Shown: piece after piece, positions 10,414 through 17,212 of the stretch
Numbering within the stretch: the stretch's first letter is position 1
Layout: each line of letters opens with the position of its first letter
Assembly (NCBI GenBank): GCA_019637175.1
Contig: JAHBWD010000005.1
Span: 158,131 to 222,130, forward strand
Reading direction: 5' to 3'
From: Labilithrix sp.
GTDB lineage: Bacteria; Myxococcota_A; Polyangia; Polyangiales; Polyangiaceae
DNA: 64,000 nucleotides
Made by a program: the position numbers and the translations under genes
The notes under the pieces: generated by a model
What the model was told of the DNA's origin: nothing
The model's database searches: none
Seen by the model: only the letters and a program-made list of their open reading frames with translations

Positions 10414-10976
10414 AGCGCATCGGCGTAGCGGCGATGGCGGTGGCCCTCGGTCTCTTCGTCGGTTGCTCCGACGACGGCGACGACGTGCGGCCCGGTGCGG
10501 ATCTGCTCGACGACGACGCGGCAGCGCCCGCGTACAAGGGGCCGGCGAAGTCCGACACCCTTCCGCGGCCCGACGCGTCGTCGTCGTTCGTTCCGTCGAA
10601 CGACCTCGACGGCGGCATCGTCCCCGGTGACGCCAATCCTCCGTGCTGCGAGACCACGTTCAGCCTCGACGACGCGTCGAACGACGAGACGACGGCGATC
10701 CTGCGCGGTAGCTTCGGGCCGCTCGCAGGCGCCGGCGTTCCGCTGACGTACGCGAACGGCCAGTGGCGCGCCACGGCGTGCATTCCGGTCGGCGCGTACA
10801 TCGAGTACTGGTTCCACTTCGGCCAGGTGTACGAGGACCCCGACGAAGGCTCGGGGCCGCTCGTCGACGACGACCGCCACGATCCGCTGCGCCCGACCGT
10901 CAACGACGGAAAGGGCGGCTTCGTGAACGCGATCGAGCTCACGAGCTGCGTCGCGCCGGCTGACGCGGGGATGTAA
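10410..10976 (+). CDS. small lipoprotein with CBM48-like beta-sandwich
   Basis: 188 aa, last gene of the operon; its ATG overlaps the upstream stop (ATGA). Signal peptide with lipobox 'LFVGC' (Cys19), then an acidic, low-complexity linker. Residues about 85-180 resemble a glycogen-binding/early-set beta-sandwich (CBM48/AMPK type): 'GQWRATACIPVGAYIEYWFHFG' is the strand pair that in such domains ends with the 'Y.Y.F' motif, followed by an Asp-rich turn and 'VND..GG..N'. A carbohydrate-binding role would fit the lectin gene upstream. Recognition is by pattern only. Confidence 0.65.
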   Translation: MKRIGVAAMAVALGLFVGCSDDGDDVRPGADLLDDDAAAPAYKGPAKSDTLPRPDASSSFVPSNDLDGGIVPGDANPPCCETTFSLDDASNDETTAILRGSFGPLAGAGVPLTYANGQWRATACIPVGAYIEYWFHFGQVYEDPDEGSGPLVDDDRHDPLRPTVNDGKGGFVNAIELTSCVAPADAGM

Positions 10977-10985
10977 TCACACCCC

Positions 10986-11037
10986 ATGCGGAGCCTTGCC
11001 GCTCCTCGGCCGGCGAAGCGCGCTAGGCTCTCCGCAT
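10986..11037 (+). promoter_or_regulatory. long inverted repeat covering the next start codon
   Basis: The arms 10986-10996 and 11025-11037 match over 11 bp apart from a 2-nt bulge (TC) in the right arm; the loop is 28 nt. The right arm includes AT of the start codon at 11036. It sits just after the lectin operon, so it may terminate that transcript, fold over the start of the zinc-finger gene, or both. There is no T-run after it and no clear Shine-Dalgarno before 11036. Confidence 0.4.
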
Positions 11038-11437
11038 GAACGATTCACGGCACGGTTCGGGTGGGCCCCGTGAGGTGGAGCCCTGCGGCGTCTGCGGCGG
11101 TGACGGCCGTCTGGAGAACGCCTGGGGCCAGGTCGCCAAGTGCCCGAGCTGCCACGGAAGCGGCCGCAAGCGCGAGGACACGGGGTTCCATGACGTCACG
11201 AAGACCAAGCCGGCCCACCACCAACAGTCGAACCGCGCGCCGGTTGTCGCAAAGCAGGTCTGGCCAGGCACGCCCGCGGGCGACCTCCTCGCCAAGGAGA
11301 TCCGCGATGCCCCAGGTCTCTCGGACGACACGAAGGCGCGGCTCACGCGCGAAATCATCGATCACGAAGCCACGCACGGGCAGTGCACCAAGACCTTCCT
11401 GAAGAAGGTCCGGAAGCAGTTTCGTTCGTCTACCTGA
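11036..11437 (+). CDS. DnaJ-type zinc-finger protein
   Basis: 133 aa, cytoplasmic (no signal). Near the N-terminus two CxxCxGxG-type knuckles, 'CGVCGGDG' and 'CPSCHGSG', about 20 residues apart, form one DnaJ-like Zn-binding unit; no J domain is present. The C-terminal half (about 75-133) is basic and helical, with 'AGDLLAKEIRDAPGLSDDTKARLTREI' as two likely helices (no more than that is recognised). Stand-alone DnaJ zinc fingers bind unfolded proteins or act in RNA/translation accessory proteins; which applies here is open. Start ATG lies in an inverted repeat. Confidence 0.7.
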   Translation: MNDSRHGSGGPREVEPCGVCGGDGRLENAWGQVAKCPSCHGSGRKREDTGFHDVTKTKPAHHQQSNRAPVVAKQVWPGTPAGDLLAKEIRDAPGLSDDTKARLTREIIDHEATHGQCTKTFLKKVRKQFRSST

Positions 11438-11484
11438 CGATTCTGACGGAAGTTGCCGGCGATCTCTCGCTGATGTGGTACTTG

Positions 11485-11504
11485 GGCTCGTTCACGAACG
11501 AACC
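11485..11504 (+). promoter_or_regulatory. 5'-UTR hairpin ahead of cold-shock gene
   Basis: An 8-nt stem (11485-11492 with 11497-11504, one C-A mismatch) with a CACG tetraloop ends just before the purine-rich ribosome site (about 11508-11517) and 18 nt before the ATG. Cold-shock mRNAs often carry structured leaders, so post-transcriptional control is plausible; the sequence does not prove it. Confidence 0.3.
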
Positions 11505-11522
11505 GAGAAAAGGCGGACCGAC

Positions 11523-11720
11523 ATGGCTGAAGGAACCATCAAGCGACTGACGGACAAGGGATTCGGTTTCATCGAAACCGGCACGGGCAAGGACCTGTTC
11601 TTCCACATGTCGGCGGTCGAGGGCGTTCGCTTCGAAGACCTCAGGGAAGGGCAGCGCGTCTCGTTCAACGAAGGCCAAGGACCGAAGGGCCCGAGAGCCG
11701 AGAACGTCAAGGTCATCTGA
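11523..11720 (+). CDS. cold-shock domain protein (CspA family)
   Basis: 65 aa, the usual length. Single-stranded RNA/DNA-binding OB fold with both ribonucleoprotein motifs recognisable: RNP1 'KGFGFI' (residues 12-17) and RNP2 'DLFFHM' (24-29). The usual Trp of 'VKWFN' is absent: strand one reads 'GTIKRLTDKGFGFI'. ATG 11523 follows an AAGGCGGA ribosome site. A hairpin lies in the leader and a strong stem-loop directly after the gene. Predicted RNA chaperone or antiterminator in the cytoplasm. Confidence 0.95.
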   Translation: MAEGTIKRLTDKGFGFIETGTGKDLFFHMSAVEGVRFEDLREGQRVSFNEGQGPKGPRAENVKVI

Positions 11721-11742
11721 CCCGCACCCAGCGCCACGGAGA

Positions 11743-11763
11743 GCGCCCCTGAACGAGGGGCGC
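11743..11763. terminator. stem-loop between convergent genes
   Basis: Perfect 8-bp G+C stem (11743-11750 with 11756-11763), 5-nt loop, lying 22 nt after the cold-shock stop and 15 nt from the end of the convergent zinc-ribbon gene. There is no U-tract on either side, but position and symmetry suit a bidirectional terminator. Confidence 0.5.
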
Positions 11764-11778
11764 GATCCTACGCGACCC

Positions 11779-12666
11779 TCACCACTGCATCCGCGCGAGC
11801 GGAATGCTCTGAGGGCAGAGTTGGAGATGTGGGCTCGCCTCGGCGATCTCCGGGATCGCCTGGCGACCGCCGGGGAGCGCCTGCGCCTCCGCGACGAGCT
11901 GCGCGATGGCGGTGGCGAGATCGCCGCTCCTCTCGACGGCGTTCGCGCGAAGCACGCCGACATGGAGCCTCGACGGGAGGGCGACGGGGATGCTGCCGGG
12001 CGCGGGTCCGAGAGCCGCGAGCACGTTGCGGAAGTCTCCGTGCGCGGTCGCGAGAGAAGCGTAGGTCACGCGATACGCGGTGTCGGCCTGGAGATCCGCC
12101 GAGCGCGGATCGCAGGCCCCGAACCACACTTGGGCGGAGGGCAGGTCGCCCGCTCTCATGGAGAAGCGCGCCAGGCTGCAACGAACCACCTGCTTGTGCG
12201 ACGGATCGCGGAGCGCATCCAGCGTGCTCTCGAAGAGCGCGCGCTGTCGTTGCAGATCCTTCGCGACGACGGCGAAGTAGCTCGAGATCGATCCGGTCAT
12301 GAGGACGGCGAGCTCGCCGGCCGCGAAATCGCCCGCGCTCGCGCGCTGGCAGTAGGTGCGCCAGACGCCGAGCGCGCCGCCGACGCGATCGGTGGTCAGC
12401 GCGCCGCCCGCGAGCACCGCGAGCATCTCCGGGGGCAGCTGCTTGTCGCCGAAGCTCGCGGCCTGCGCCCAGAGCCCCTGGATGCGCTCGGGCTCCGAGA
12501 GGAGCGACGATCCGCCTTGCTGGAGCGGCGCGTCGTCGCGCGCCGCGATCGTGAGCGGCGCACGGCAGTACCCGCACGGGATCTGACCGCCCTGGCGCGC
12601 GAGCTGGATCGGCGCGCCGCAGTGCGGGCACGTGAGGATGCGGACGTCGGTCGAGAACGCGCTCAT
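11779..12666 (-). CDS. zinc-ribbon/TPR-like protein
   Basis: 295 aa from ATG 12666; upstream in-frame codons are discarded because the protein proper starts just before the zinc ribbon. Residues about 9-32 form 'CPHCGAP' plus 'CGYCRAP', a CxxC-x13-16-CxxC zinc ribbon. The rest is helical with repeated 'A.L..A.GD...A..' pairs of about 35 residues, consistent with degenerate TPRs. No signal peptide or membrane segment. Probably a cytoplasmic scaffold; function unknown. It converges with the cold-shock gene. Confidence 0.7.
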   Translation of the reverse strand: MSAFSTDVRILTCPHCGAPIQLARQGGQIPCGYCRAPLTIAARDDAPLQQGGSSLLSEPERIQGLWAQAASFGDKQLPPEMLAVLAGGALTTDRVGGALGVWRTYCQRASAGDFAAGELAVLMTGSISSYFAVVAKDLQRQRALFESTLDALRDPSHKQVVRCSLARFSMRAGDLPSAQVWFGACDPRSADLQADTAYRVTYASLATAHGDFRNVLAALGPAPGSIPVALPSRLHVGVLRANAVERSGDLATAIAQLVAEAQALPGGRQAIPEIAEASPHLQLCPQSIPLARMQW

Positions 12667-12893
12667 CGGTGAACCGTACGCGTTCACGCCGCTTGCGTCT
12701 GCAAGATGCGTCCTTCGAAGCCGCTGGGCTGGAGGGTCTTCTCGAAGAACGGAGCGGCGCCCTGACGCCAGTTCGGTCCGGCGAAGATGCGTACGGTCTG
12801 GCTGACTCCTCGAGCGAACGTTAGGTCCGTTCGACGACACGTCGCGAGCGACGATGTGTGGTCACTTTTTCCAGTCACGCCGCGAGCTTCGGC

Positions 12894-13907
12894 TCAATCC
12901 GCGATGGGAAGCGGCGCGGCGCGATTCACGAGGCCGGCTTCGCGGAGCTCGCGCCAGAAGTCGGCCGGCACGACCTCGTTCAGCGCGGCGCGATCCTCGG
13001 GGATGCGGCCTGGCTTGCTCGCGCCGGGAATGACGGCGGCGACGGCGGGGTGAGCGAGCGCGAAGTGGAGCCCCGCGGCCTTCATGCTGACGCCGTACCG
13101 ATCGGCGATCGTCTTGATCCGCGCGACGCGCGCGAGGAGCTCGGGGCGCGCCGGCGCATACTCGAAGTTCGGACCGCCGACGAGCGCGCCCGAGCTGTAT
13201 GGTCCGCCGATCACGACGCCGAGACCGCGCGCGGCCGCGTCCGGCATCACGCGTTGCAGCGCGCGGTCGTGATCGAGCAGCGTGTAGCGCCCGGCGAGCA
13301 AGAAGCCGTCGGGCTTCGGGCCCTCGAGCGCGAGGAGGAGCTCGATCGGCTCGACGCGGTTGACGCCGAGGCCCCACGCACGGATGACGCCCTCGTCTCG
13401 AAGTCGGTCGAGCACCTTGAACGCTCCCTTGCGCGCGCTCTCGAAGACGCCGAGCCACTCGTCGCCGTAGAAGTCTTGCGCGATGTCGTGCACCCACACG
13501 ATCTCCACGTGGTCCGTCTTCAGGCGCTTCAGGCTGTCTTCGATCGATCGCAGCGTCGCGTCGGCGGAGTAGTCGTTCACGACCTTGTTCCGGCGGCCGT
13601 GCTTGAAGACGTCGCCCTTCTCGCCGAGATCGCGCGCGCTCGGATCCTCCACCTCGTCGAGGACGAGCCGGCCGACCTTCGTGCTGAGGACGTAGTCGCG
13701 GCGGGGTTTTCCTGCGAGCGCTTCGCCGAGGCGCAGCTCCGCGAGGCCGGCGCCGTAGAAGGGCGCGGTGTCGAAGTAGCGGATGCCGTCGTTCCACGCC
13801 GCGTCCACCGTCGCGCGCGCCTCCGCGTGCGGAATGTCGCGGAACATGTTCCCGAGCGGTGCGGTTCCGAAGCCGAGCTTGCCGGGCAGGAGATCGTCGA
13901 GCGCCAT
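12894..13907 (-). CDS. aldo/keto reductase
   Basis: 337 aa from ATG 13907, preceded by GAGAGG at good spacing; an upstream in-frame ATG (13997) would overlap the regulatory region. NADPH-dependent (beta/alpha)8 oxidoreductase. 'GFGTAPLGNMF' opens strand one, 'YFDTAPFYGAG' carries the Asp and catalytic Tyr, 'STKVGR' the Lys, and 'IVWVHD' replaces the usual 'L.H' with His. The C-terminal 'VIPGAS' region contacts the cofactor. It resembles D-threo-aldose 1-dehydrogenase/pyridoxal dehydrogenase-like members. It is divergent from a LysR gene with a LysR box between, so that regulator probably controls it in response to a sugar or aldehyde. Confidence 0.9.
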   Translation of the reverse strand: MALDDLLPGKLGFGTAPLGNMFRDIPHAEARATVDAAWNDGIRYFDTAPFYGAGLAELRLGEALAGKPRRDYVLSTKVGRLVLDEVEDPSARDLGEKGDVFKHGRRNKVVNDYSADATLRSIEDSLKRLKTDHVEIVWVHDIAQDFYGDEWLGVFESARKGAFKVLDRLRDEGVIRAWGLGVNRVEPIELLLALEGPKPDGFLLAGRYTLLDHDRALQRVMPDAAARGLGVVIGGPYSSGALVGGPNFEYAPARPELLARVARIKTIADRYGVSMKAAGLHFALAHPAVAAVIPGASKPGRIPEDRAALNEVVPADFWRELREAGLVNRAAPLPIAD

Positions 13908-14004
13908 CGTCGTTCCTCTCGTCTGAAGGTTTGCTTTCGTCGTGGTCGCCGGTGCGGGCCGCGCCGACAAGAGAGAGAATGGCGCCTCCATAGGCATTCA
14001 ACCA

Positions 14005-14019
14005 ATCTATTGTTGTGAT
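14005..14019. promoter_or_regulatory. LysR-type binding box (ATC-N9-GAT)
   Basis: ATC at 14005-14007, nine bases, GAT at 14017-14019; the same bases give T-N11-A (14006/14018). This is the NodD/LysR-type recognition box. It lies in the 141-bp gap between the divergent reductase and LysR genes, 30 bp before the regulator's start, the normal place for autoregulation and control of the neighbour. Confidence 0.6.
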
Positions 14020-14020
14020 G

Positions 14021-14048
14021 TCAGATATTCATGCGACAGAATGTCTGA
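14021..14048. promoter_or_regulatory. 28-bp imperfect palindrome before LysR start
   Basis: Arms 14021-14030 and 14039-14048 match at 9 of 10 bp around an 8-bp spacer, ending exactly before the GTG start codon. It may be the second (activation) site of the LysR regulator, or an mRNA hairpin limiting its translation. It directly abuts the ATC-N9-GAT box. Confidence 0.45.
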
Positions 14049-14960
14049 GTGCAGTACGACCTGAACTTGCTGCGGATCCTCCTCGCGCTGATGGAGGAAC
14101 GGAACGTCACGCGCACCGCCGAGCGGCTGGGGATCACGCAGCCGGCGCTGTCGAACGCGCTCGCGCGCCTGCGCTCGATGCTGCGCGACCCGCTCTTCAT
14201 TCGTGAGCGCTACGGCATGCGCCCGACGCCGAAGGCCGAAGAGCTCGCGCCGTCGATCGCAGCGGCGCTCGCGAGCCTCGACGCCGTGATCCTGGGCCAG
14301 CAAGAGTTCGATCCCGCCGCGGCGAGCCAACTCTTCACGATCGCGCCGAACAGCTACGTCGAGCTCGTCCTCATGCCCGCGATCGTCGCTCGCTTGGGCG
14401 AGCGCGCGCCCGGCATCAAGCTGCGCCTCACGCCGTTCGGCGCCGATCTGGCGGAGACCGGCGTCACCTCCGGTCAAACGTCGATGGTGCTCGGGCGCAT
14501 CCACGAGCCGCCCGACAACCTGGTCGTGCAGCACCTGATGGACGAGAGCTTCGCGTGCGTCGTCCGCGCCGACCATCCGCGCATCGGAAAAAAGATCTCG
14601 AAGAAGGACTTCGAACAGCTCAAGCACGTCAACGTGCTGCCGCCCGGCCGCCTGCGGGTCGGCTTGTTCCAAGCGCTCGCGCGCGAGCGCCTGCGTCGCG
14701 ACGTGGCGGTCTCCGTGAGCCACTTCATGGCCGTCCCGGAGATGATCGCCGTGACGGACTACTGCGCGACGCTGCCGCGCCTCCTATGCCGGCGTCTCGC
14801 GAGCGATCGCCGACTGAAGGTCGTGCAAGCGCCCGTCGATCTCGGCACGTTCCCCGTAGAGATGGCCTGGCACGTCCGCTACCGGAACGATCCCGCGCAC
14901 GCCTGGCTGCGCGCGTTGATCGCCGACGCCGCGAAAGAAGTGACGCGCGCTCGAGCGTGA
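14049..14960 (+). CDS. LysR-family transcriptional regulator
   Basis: 303 aa, GTG start; an in-frame TGA immediately precedes it (14046-14048), so no longer form is possible. N-terminal winged helix-turn-helix (about 5-65, 'TRTAERLGITQPALSNALARL') of the NodD-like subgroup with 'RDPLFIRERYGM.PT' and a linker helix, then the periplasmic-binding-protein-like effector domain (about 95-290). It likely regulates the divergent aldo/keto reductase; candidate operators lie in the shared promoter region. Effector unknown. Confidence 0.93.
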   Translation: MQYDLNLLRILLALMEERNVTRTAERLGITQPALSNALARLRSMLRDPLFIRERYGMRPTPKAEELAPSIAAALASLDAVILGQQEFDPAAASQLFTIAPNSYVELVLMPAIVARLGERAPGIKLRLTPFGADLAETGVTSGQTSMVLGRIHEPPDNLVVQHLMDESFACVVRADHPRIGKKISKKDFEQLKHVNVLPPGRLRVGLFQALARERLRRDVAVSVSHFMAVPEMIAVTDYCATLPRLLCRRLASDRRLKVVQAPVDLGTFPVEMAWHVRYRNDPAHAWLRALIADAAKEVTRARA

Positions 14961-15035
14961 TCCCGACCCGCATTCGAGAGCGTGGTCGCGGGTGCGCCGG
15001 CGTCGGCTGCTCCTTTTTCGGCCTATGCTGGGCGC

Positions 15036-16712
15036 ATGCGCTGCTCGGTGTTGCTCTTGTTCGCCGTCCTCGCGTGCGGATGCAAGCGGTCGAAGGAGCC
15101 GCCGGTGAACGTCGACACCGTCACGGGCGAGGGCGGCGCGATCGCCCAGGCGCGCTTCGGGGGCGATCCCGACGCTCAGCGGCGCGTCTCCTTTCGGATC
15201 GACGCCGTCCACCGCGATCGGAAGCCGTCCGCGTCGGCGCCGTGGCACGAGGCCGGAGGCTCGTGGACGTTCTTCGACGCGCACGTCGACGACGGCACGC
15301 GCTTCGGCTTCGGTTGGTCGGAGGGCGGGAATGCGGGCGCGTTCTCGTTCGGCAAGGCGATGCTGACCGTCGCCGATGCCGACGCGGGCGCGAAGCTCGT
15401 GACGCTCTTCGCGCGCGCCTTCGACGGGAAGGTCCCCGCCGCGAGGGTGCGGCAGCCGCTGCGCATCGAGCCCATCTCGCTCGCGATCCTCGCGAAGAGC
15501 ACCGGGCGTCACGAAGGGAGCTTCTCCGGGGCCGGGACCTGGACGGCGACGAAGCTCTTTCTCCAGCGACCTGGGATCGAAGCGGAGGTCTTCTTCAATT
15601 TCGATCTCACCGGCAAGGTCGGCGAGCTCGCGGAGAAAGACTCCGGCTACGCGAACGCTCTCGTGCGGTTCGTCGCCGGCGATCTTCGCGACGGTCCAAC
15701 GCCGGCGCGCACGCCGGAGACCGATCCGCAGCTCTCACTCGTCGGTCCCAAGGTCGACGCGTGGCGGAGCGTCGCGCCGGAGGGCGCGCGCATGATCGAG
15801 TTCGAGGGCAAGGGAAAGCGCATCCTCTATTCGATCAAGGAGCAGACCGCGACGCGCGTCCGATCGGTCTCGCTCGACGACCCCAACGACGTGACGGATC
15901 TGGTGCAGATCGACAACGAGCTCGGCGTGGTTCGATGCGGCACCGAGCATCTTTGCCTCGTCGAGGAGTCGATCCCGAAGAATGCCGGCGTGCGCTCGAG
16001 CGAAGATCCGCGCACGTTCCATCTCGTCGACCGCGCCAAGAAGACCAAGCGGACGCTCTCGGGCGCTTGGGGCGAAATGGGCGAGGTGCCGATCGCGCCG
16101 TTCAGCCCCGGCGGGAGCTTCATCGCGATGGGGGGCTGGCGGCCGATGGCGACCGGCCACGGGCGGGATCTGGTCGTGTTCTTCGAGCCGGGCGGGGGCG
16201 TCGTCGCCGTGCCCGGCGAGCCCGTCGCCGTCGTCGGCTGGACGGGGAAGGGACCCACGCTCCGCGCGATCGTCCAACAGGGGAGAAGCTGGGAGAAGGA
16301 GAAGAAGCTCGTCTGGTTCCTGGTCGATCCGAAGACGGGCGCGCGTACGGATCTCGCCGCCCCGCCGCCCGGCATCGTCGCCGACGCGAAGCGATCCCTC
16401 GACGGCAAGCGCACGGTCTCGTGCAAGGGCGACGAGGAGATCTCCGTCACCGAGGGCACGACCACGAAGCGCTTCGTCGTCCACCCCGACGATCGCGCCG
16501 CGTTCGGGGGCGACTGCACCTCGTGGGCGGGCTCTCGCTACCTCTACTTTCGCGCCGGGCGTTTGGCCTTCATCGACGTCGAGACGATGAAGGCGAGCTT
16601 TCCGTTCGCGCCCGGCGAGGAGCCGCCCGCTCTTGCGTACGACGAGACGTTCACGTGGGCCACGTCGACGTCGGCCGAGGGGATCCGCGCCGGGCGCGTC
16701 GTCGTTCGTTGA
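15036..16712 (+). CDS. lipoprotein with probable beta-propeller
   Basis: 558 aa. ATG 15036 opens a lipoprotein signal (MRCSVLLLFAVLACGC); either Cys14 or Cys16 could be lipidated. The N-terminal region (about 25-230) is beta-rich and unrecognised ('FRIDAVHRDRKPSAS', 'WTFFDAHVDDGTRF'). From about 240 on repeated 'DP.T....L..P..G..AD....' units with Trp/Asp strands look like WD40/TolB-type blades. No catalytic motif. It converges with the next gene with a 15-bp gap. Confidence 0.7.
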   Translation: MRCSVLLLFAVLACGCKRSKEPPVNVDTVTGEGGAIAQARFGGDPDAQRRVSFRIDAVHRDRKPSASAPWHEAGGSWTFFDAHVDDGTRFGFGWSEGGNAGAFSFGKAMLTVADADAGAKLVTLFARAFDGKVPAARVRQPLRIEPISLAILAKSTGRHEGSFSGAGTWTATKLFLQRPGIEAEVFFNFDLTGKVGELAEKDSGYANALVRFVAGDLRDGPTPARTPETDPQLSLVGPKVDAWRSVAPEGARMIEFEGKGKRILYSIKEQTATRVRSVSLDDPNDVTDLVQIDNELGVVRCGTEHLCLVEESIPKNAGVRSSEDPRTFHLVDRAKKTKRTLSGAWGEMGEVPIAPFSPGGSFIAMGGWRPMATGHGRDLVVFFEPGGGVVAVPGEPVAVVGWTGKGPTLRAIVQQGRSWEKEKKLVWFLVDPKTGARTDLAAPPPGIVADAKRSLDGKRTVSCKGDEEISVTEGTTTKRFVVHPDDRAAFGGDCTSWAGSRYLYFRAGRLAFIDVETMKASFPFAPGEEPPALAYDETFTWATSTSAEGIRAGRVVVR

Positions 16713-16727
16713 CGCCGCGCTCGCGGC

Positions 16728-17126
16728 CTAGTCGCCCGGCGTCGCGACGCCGCGCGCGATGCCGCACTGCTTGCCGTCGAGCGAGTTCAGCCGAAAGCAC
16801 GAGGCGTGATACGGATCGCTCGCGCTCGGGGTGCAGGCCGCGTGGACCGAGCAGTCGGCGTCGCTCGAGCACGCTGCGCCTCGGCATCGACGCGCGCACG
16901 ACGCGCAGCCGCGCAGGCACGACCACCCGGGCTCGCAGTCCGTGTCCGAGTCGCACGACACGTTGTGGCGGCCGTAGTACGCGTCGTGGCACGCCGTGTA
17001 CCCCGACGCTGCCCCCTGGGCGGCGCCGCCTTCGGCGCCGGCGCCGCCTTGGGTGTTCGTCGAGCTGCACGCGAGCGATGTCGCGAGCAGAAGCGCGATC
17101 GTGCTGCCGATGCTCCTTCGTTTCAC
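16728..17126 (-). CDS. small Cys-rich lipoprotein
   Basis: 132 aa. The start is GTG at 17126, preceded by GGAGGGG at ideal spacing; longer frames lack a ribosome site. Signal with lipobox 'SLACSS'. After a Gly/Ala linker come 12 Cys residues in 'C.SD.DC..G..C' style knots, as in many myxobacterial exported proteins. No enzyme motif; likely a structural or binding surface protein. Confidence 0.8.
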   Translation of the reverse strand: MKRRSIGSTIALLLATSLACSSTNTQGGAGAEGGAAQGAASGYTACHDAYYGRHNVSCDSDTDCEPGWSCLRGCASCARRCRGAACSSDADCSVHAACTPSASDPYHASCFRLNSLDGKQCGIARGVATPGD

Positions 17127-17212
17127 GAGCCCCTCCGATTTCCCTTCGGAATATGCTGGAGCGGCCGTGCGGGGGCCATAGTGATTAGTTGTGCGCGCGC
17201 CTTCGCGGCGGA

